17,804 bases of DNA. It comes from Gammaproteobacteria bacterium. Its GTDB lineage: Bacteria > Pseudomonadota > Gammaproteobacteria > Enterobacterales > Alteromonadaceae. Under the pieces are notes generated by a model. The model was not told the DNA's origin and searched no databases. It saw only the letters and a program-made list of their open reading frames with translations. Both the position numbers and the translations under genes were made by a program. The DNA lies in the NCBI GenBank assembly GCA_027484495.1, contig JAIXSW010000544.1, positions 1 to 17,804 of the forward strand. The letters run 5' to 3'. Positions 14,156 to 17,804 of the stretch are shown one piece after another. Position 1 is the stretch's first letter; every line of letters starts with the position of its first letter.

Positions 14156-15583
14156 ATGATCTGGACGAAACAGCGCGGCAGAGCAAATCTGCTGCTACCG
14201 GTGGCGGTAACGCTGGCGGTTGGTTTGATAGCAGCGATGTACTGGGGGCGGGGGGAGCCGACCGCAGCACAACGTCTGGCAGCAACGGAAGCGGAAAAGC
14301 GACCGTTATTGGTGATCGCCGAGCATCGCACTGCACGTTTGCAGGCGTTGTATCAGTTGCAGCCGCAGCTGGAAGCGCGGTTAGGGATCCGGCTGAAAAT
14401 CGTTGAATATCCGGCGCCGCCGCAGGATTACTTCACCAAACTGGTGACAGAATTACGTGCCGGCAATGCGCCGGATGTGTTTACCGTGCCGCGCGATCTG
14501 CAGGTCGACGACCTTGCCGCTGCGGGCTATCTGGCCGATCTGACCGCAGACGCAGAGCAATGGTCGGGTTATGCCCAGTTACCCGAGTTAGTCAAAACGC
14601 TGACCCGCGCCAGCTTCAACGAGCATGTCTATGTGATCCCGTCGATTGTCGCCGTAGAGCAACTGTACTATCGGCATGATTTGCTCACTGCGGCCGGCAT
14701 CAGTACCGCACAGCCGCAAAATTGGCAGGAATTGCTCGAACGCAGCCGTGAGATCAAACAAAAAATGCAGCAATATCCGCTGCTGATCCCGGCCGGCCTG
14801 ACCTGGGGTATGGGTTCTTATACCGAAGGACTGCGTTACCTGCTCGCCAGTTTTCAGCATTATCAGCTGCTGAACAGCCAGAATCAGTATGTGCTGGATG
14901 ACAATGCCGTGCGCCAGTCCTTTGGTTTTTATCAAACGCTGGTTGCAGAGCAACTGATGCCGGTGCAACCGCTGCTGAACCCGGAGCCCTGGGTTATCCC
15001 CAAATATGAAATGTTCCCCAAAGGTCAGTTGTTGATCACGACCTGTGGCAGCTGGTGTCCGGTGTTTGACTGGGGACCGGGTAGCCGCAATCCCATTGCG
15101 GACGTGGCCAATGCGGTGCGGACCTGGAAATTCCCCTCGGCTGATGGCGGTCAACCTTTTGCGTTGGCGTCCGTGGTGTATGCCTGGGGCGTCAATGCAA
15201 AATCGCGCCAACAACCACTGGCGCGCCGGTTGGTGCTGGCGCTCGGTGAAAACGACGTGGCCTTGGCGTACGCCAAACAACTGGGGAATGTGCCGGCCCG
15301 GCTCGATGCATCACAGCATCCGGACTTTGCCGCGCTTGGTAATTTAATGGCCGACCATGCGTTATTAAAAGACGCGCGGGCGCTGCGCACGACGGTCGGC
15401 TCTAACGCGATGATGGCAGGGGTGGCGCAGGCGTCAGAAGCAGTGCTGACCGGCCGGGCGGATGGCGAGCGTGCCCAGCAAATGCTGTACGACTATGTGG
15501 TGAATGTACTGGGTGCGGCGCAAGTCGAAACGCCGGATCTGGCTGCTGCTGAGCGCAACGGCAAAGGAGAGAGTGATGATTAA
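14156..15583 (+). CDS. Sugar ABC transporter substrate-binding protein (CUT1 type)
   Basis: A 475-residue extracellular solute-binding protein of the MalE/UgpB-like group, encoded first in a binding protein-permease-permease-ATPase operon. Features include the early strand LLVIAEHRT (50-58), APDVFTVPRDL (about 105-115) and the TTCGSWCPV segment near 297-305. The N terminus has a basic start (KQRGR) and one hydrophobic segment (about 12-30), but no lipobox cysteine and no clear AxA cut site, so it may stay anchored in the inner membrane. It is longer than the common 400-430 residues. The Shine-Dalgarno is weak (GGACTGG region), but no better in-frame start exists. It overlaps the next gene by 8 bp. 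The CUT1 class points to di/oligosaccharides, glycosides or polyols; the ligand is unknown. Confidence 0.87.
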   Translation: MIWTKQRGRANLLLPVAVTLAVGLIAAMYWGRGEPTAAQRLAATEAEKRPLLVIAEHRTARLQALYQLQPQLEARLGIRLKIVEYPAPPQDYFTKLVTELRAGNAPDVFTVPRDLQVDDLAAAGYLADLTADAEQWSGYAQLPELVKTLTRASFNEHVYVIPSIVAVEQLYYRHDLLTAAGISTAQPQNWQELLERSREIKQKMQQYPLLIPAGLTWGMGSYTEGLRYLLASFQHYQLLNSQNQYVLDDNAVRQSFGFYQTLVAEQLMPVQPLLNPEPWVIPKYEMFPKGQLLITTCGSWCPVFDWGPGSRNPIADVANAVRTWKFPSADGGQPFALASVVYAWGVNAKSRQQPLARRLVLALGENDVALAYAKQLGNVPARLDASQHPDFAALGNLMADHALLKDARALRTTVGSNAMMAGVAQASEAVLTGRADGERAQQMLYDYVVNVLGAAQVETPDLAAAERNGKGESDD

Positions 15584-16463
15584 ACTGACGTTTGAGGCGC
15601 GCCGCCAGCTGGGCTACCGGCTGATGATGGCGCCGGCGCTGTTGCTGATGGCGGCTTTTATTGTATTCCCGGCATTTTATGCATTCTCGCTGAGTCTGAC
15701 CGACGACGCCTTACTTGGCTTTGCTGCACAGGAGTCGTCCTTTGTTGGCTTGCGAAATTTTGAACGGCTGTTTGGTGATCCGCTGTTCTGGAATTCGTTA
15801 AAAGTCACGCTGATTTTTGTCATTGGCTCGGCGGTGATTGGCCAGTTTTTACTGGGGTTTGCCTCGGCGCTGATGTTGCAGCGGCCGGTTAAATACAAGG
15901 GCATTTTTAACGCCATTATTTGCCTGCCAAATGCAGTGCCGGAAATGGTCGTTGGCTTTTTGTGGATCTCGATGTTTGCCAGCGGTGAATATGGCACGCT
16001 GAACCGGCTGGTAGCCTGGTTTGGCGTGGAACCGCAGCAGTGGCTGTACACCTTTCCGTTGTTGTCGATCATCATTGTGAATACCTGGCGTGGCATTGCG
16101 TTTTCGATGATTTTGTTAACGTCCGGACTGGCTTCAATCCCAAAGGACATTTATGAAGCGGCGCGGGTGGATGGTGCCACCGACAATCAAATCTTCTGGC
16201 GTATTACTGTGCCGATGATGATGCCAACCATTTTTCTCTACATGTTTATTTCAACGGTCACCACTTTTGCCATCTTTGGCCTGGTGTACACCTTAAGCCG
16301 TGGCGGTCCTGCCAACAGCACCGAGATATTGGGTATTTATATTTATAATCAGTCATTTACTGCGTTTCAGCTGGGATATGGTGCGTCCGTCGCCGTGGTC
16401 AGTCTGGTGGTGTCGATGCTGCTTGGCATGGTGTATGTCAAGGCGCTGAAGGTTGAGGTCTGA
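15576..16463 (+). CDS. Sugar ABC transporter permease 1 (MalF/ThuF type)
   Basis: A 295-residue integral membrane protein with about six transmembrane segments, the first at about 18-40 and the last at about 270-288. The cytoplasmic coupling loop that contacts the ATPase carries the EAA motif EAARVDGATDNQIFWRI (194-210). The SLTDDALLGF and FVGLRNFERLF stretches after the first helix are typical of CUT1 first permeases. ATG 15576 overlaps the end of the binding-protein gene by 8 bp and has AAAGGAGAG just upstream, so translation is coupled. It forms the translocation pore with the second permease. Confidence 0.93.
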   Translation: MIKLTFEARRQLGYRLMMAPALLLMAAFIVFPAFYAFSLSLTDDALLGFAAQESSFVGLRNFERLFGDPLFWNSLKVTLIFVIGSAVIGQFLLGFASALMLQRPVKYKGIFNAIICLPNAVPEMVVGFLWISMFASGEYGTLNRLVAWFGVEPQQWLYTFPLLSIIIVNTWRGIAFSMILLTSGLASIPKDIYEAARVDGATDNQIFWRITVPMMMPTIFLYMFISTVTTFAIFGLVYTLSRGGPANSTEILGIYIYNQSFTAFQLGYGASVAVVSLVVSMLLGMVYVKALKVEV

Positions 16464-16503
16464 CATGTTAACAATAGTCCGCCCGACCTCTGAGGGAATG
16501 TCC

Positions 16504-17406
16504 ATGTCCGAAAATTCGGCTTCTTTTGTTGCGCAGCGCCGGGCCTACCTGACGCTGATCCTGATTTCATTGTTTTGCCTGATGCCGTTTTTCTGGGTGG
16601 TGCTGGCAGCGTTTGACCCCAAAGCCAGTCAGTTTTTGCAAATTCCGGCCGGGATCACCGTCGACCATTTCTGGAACCTGCTGGCCAATGAAAGCGGTGT
16701 GCGCTGGGTACTGAATTCGGTCGGTATTGTTGGCACTGCCACCTTGTTGTGTCTGGTGTTGGCCGGTTTTGGCGGTTATGCCTTGTCACGGACCCAGGCC
16801 TGGTGGAAACGGCCGTTGCTGTACGCCATTATTCTGGTGCGTATTGTGCCACCGCCGGCGCTGATTGTGCCGGTGTACAAAGTGATGCTGTTTTTAAACG
16901 AATGGGTCAATGGTCTGATTAACAGTCTGACGTCAGATGTCGAGCAGCAAATGATGCTGAGCCGGATGTTCTCGTTTGTCGACGGTTATCTCGGCCTCAT
17001 TCTGATCCAATGTGCGATGCAGTTGCCGCTGGCGATTTGGATCATGAAAACCTTTTTTGACGCTATCCCGAAAGATTATGAAGAAGCCGCCGCACTGGAC
17101 GGTGCCAGTCAGTGGCAGACGGTGCGCCATGTGCTAATTCCACTGGCGTTACCGGGTTTTGCCGCAGCCGGCCTGTTTGCGTTTATCAACGCCTGGGGCG
17201 ATTTCCTGATGCCGCTGATGTTCACCTCATCACCGGAGCTACAGACGCTGCCGCTTGGCATGTTCCGCGCTTTCCTGCGCGTCGATGCTATCGATTATGG
17301 ATTTTTAACGGCGCTGGCGGTGATTTACACCTTGCCAGCGGTCATCGCATTTGCCTTTGCCCGAAAGTTCTTAACCCAGACTTTCTCCGGTGGCGTCAAA
17401 GGATAA
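16504..17406 (+). CDS. Sugar ABC transporter permease 2 (MalG/ThuG type)
   Basis: A 300-residue inner-membrane permease with the EAA coupling motif EAAALDGASQWQTVRHV (194-210) and a WGDFLMPLMFT segment (231-241) common in CUT1 second permeases. ATG 16504 is chosen because GAGGGA (16492-16497) is well spaced; in-frame ATGs at 16465 and 16498 are less well placed. The gap after permease 1 is 40 bp. About 25 extra residues (about 133-160, rich in Asn, Ser, Gln and Met) lie between VPVYKVMLFLNEW and GYLGLILIQ, where many family members have a short turn. This could be a larger periplasmic loop. It pairs with permease 1. Confidence 0.92.
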   Translation: MSENSASFVAQRRAYLTLILISLFCLMPFFWVVLAAFDPKASQFLQIPAGITVDHFWNLLANESGVRWVLNSVGIVGTATLLCLVLAGFGGYALSRTQAWWKRPLLYAIILVRIVPPPALIVPVYKVMLFLNEWVNGLINSLTSDVEQQMMLSRMFSFVDGYLGLILIQCAMQLPLAIWIMKTFFDAIPKDYEEAAALDGASQWQTVRHVLIPLALPGFAAAGLFAFINAWGDFLMPLMFTSSPELQTLPLGMFRAFLRVDAIDYGFLTALAVIYTLPAVIAFAFARKFLTQTFSGGVKG

Positions 17407-17415
17407 GGACCTGTT

Positions 17416-17804
17416 ATGTCGCAGATTGAACTGATCAACATTAAAAAGAATTACTTAGGTACGGAGATCGTCAAAGGTATCGACGTGACGATTAACGAAG
17501 GCGAGTTTGCCGTGATCGTCGGGCCGTCGGGCTGTGGCAAGTCAACGTTACTGCGGATGATCGCCGGGCTCGAGGATATCAGCAGCGGTGAGCTGAAGAT
17601 TGGCGGCAAAACGATGAACCATGTGTCGCCGGACCAACGCGAAATTGCCATGGTGTTTCAGTCCTATGCGCTGTATCCGCATATGACGGTAGCCGAGAAT
17701 ATCGGTTTTGCCCTGGCGCTGAAAAAAGTCGACAAGGCCGAAATTCAGCAACGCGTTCTGGAAGCCGCCAAAATGCTTGAACTGGAGCATTTATTGCACC
17801 GCAA
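17416..17804 (+). CDS. Sugar ABC transporter ATP-binding protein (MalK/UgpC type), 3' end outside window
   Basis: The first 129 residues of the nucleotide-binding subunit are visible. The Walker A motif is GPSGCGKST (36-44) and the Q-loop is VFQSYALYPHMTV (80-92), which is the hallmark of the MalK/UgpC group that powers CUT1 importers. The signature motif, Walker B and the C-terminal regulatory domain lie beyond the right edge. The ATG at 17416 follows the permease stop by 9 bases, with AAGGA at about 17405-17409. It completes the four-part uptake system. Confidence 0.95.
   Translation, partial: MSQIELINIKKNYLGTEIVKGIDVTINEGEFAVIVGPSGCGKSTLLRMIAGLEDISSGELKIGGKTMNHVSPDQREIAMVFQSYALYPHMTVAENIGFALALKKVDKAEIQQRVLEAAKMLELEHLLHR

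Noticed and set aside
14588..15280. A 230-codon minus-strand frame inside the binding-protein gene
   Set aside because: It is entirely antisense to a convincing substrate-binding protein and has His/Gln/Arg-rich composition typical of shadow frames in GC-rich genes.
1..17804. Mobile elements, CRISPR arrays, tRNA or rRNA genes
   Set aside because: I saw no transposase or integrase protein, no regularly spaced repeats and no cloverleaf-like sequence. The only repeated long sequence is the operator, which is regulatory.

Overview
The window looks like a chromosomal sugar/polyol catabolism locus of a proteobacterium, most likely a gammaproteobacterium. I infer this from protein style, fairly high GC, an RpiR-family regulator beside iol genes, and the gene content; the genus cannot be fixed from sequence alone. 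No RNA gene, insertion sequence, integrase, phage gene or CRISPR array was found.

Region 1 (1-6928) is an inositol catabolism block. On the minus strand, iolC (fused to a DUF2090 aldolase-like domain), iolD and mmsA/iolA (cut by the left edge) form one operon. Divergent from it on the plus strand lie an RpiR/SIS-type regulator and iolB. Together they cover the late steps from trihydroxycyclohexanedione to acetyl-CoA. The early enzymes IolG and IolE are not recognisable here, unless the Gfo/Idh/MocA gene at 12771-13760 is the dehydrogenase.

Region 2 (6973-10894) holds a LacI-family repressor (minus) divergent from a two-gene plus-strand unit: a long-chain mannitol-dehydrogenase-family polyol dehydrogenase followed, with a 4-bp ATGA overlap, by a ThuA-like protein. 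Region 3 (11192-12678) carries two small exported proteins that look like stand-alone periplasmic solute-binding domains. It ends at a strong bidirectional hairpin terminator.

Region 4 (12771-17804) has a minus-strand Gfo/Idh/MocA oxidoreductase, divergent from a CUT1-type sugar ABC transporter operon: binding protein, two permeases, and an ATPase cut by the right edge.

The most striking signal is regulatory. The same perfect 16-bp palindrome TTGACACCGGTGTCAA lies in exactly the three intergenic regions upstream of iolCDA, of lacI/polyol dehydrogenase-thuA, and of Gfo-Idh/ABC transporter. At each site its half-site TTGACA also serves as a -35 box with a plausible -10 at 16-17 bp. At the transporter locus the symmetry extends to a perfect 38-bp palindrome that builds two face-to-face promoters. 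The simplest reading is one LacI regulon joining a Thu-like uptake and oxidation module (ABC transporter, ThuA, Gfo/Idh, polyol dehydrogenase) to the lower inositol pathway. This suggests a route for an inositol-containing or inositol-like substrate such as a glycoside or substituted cyclitol. That substrate assignment is inference.
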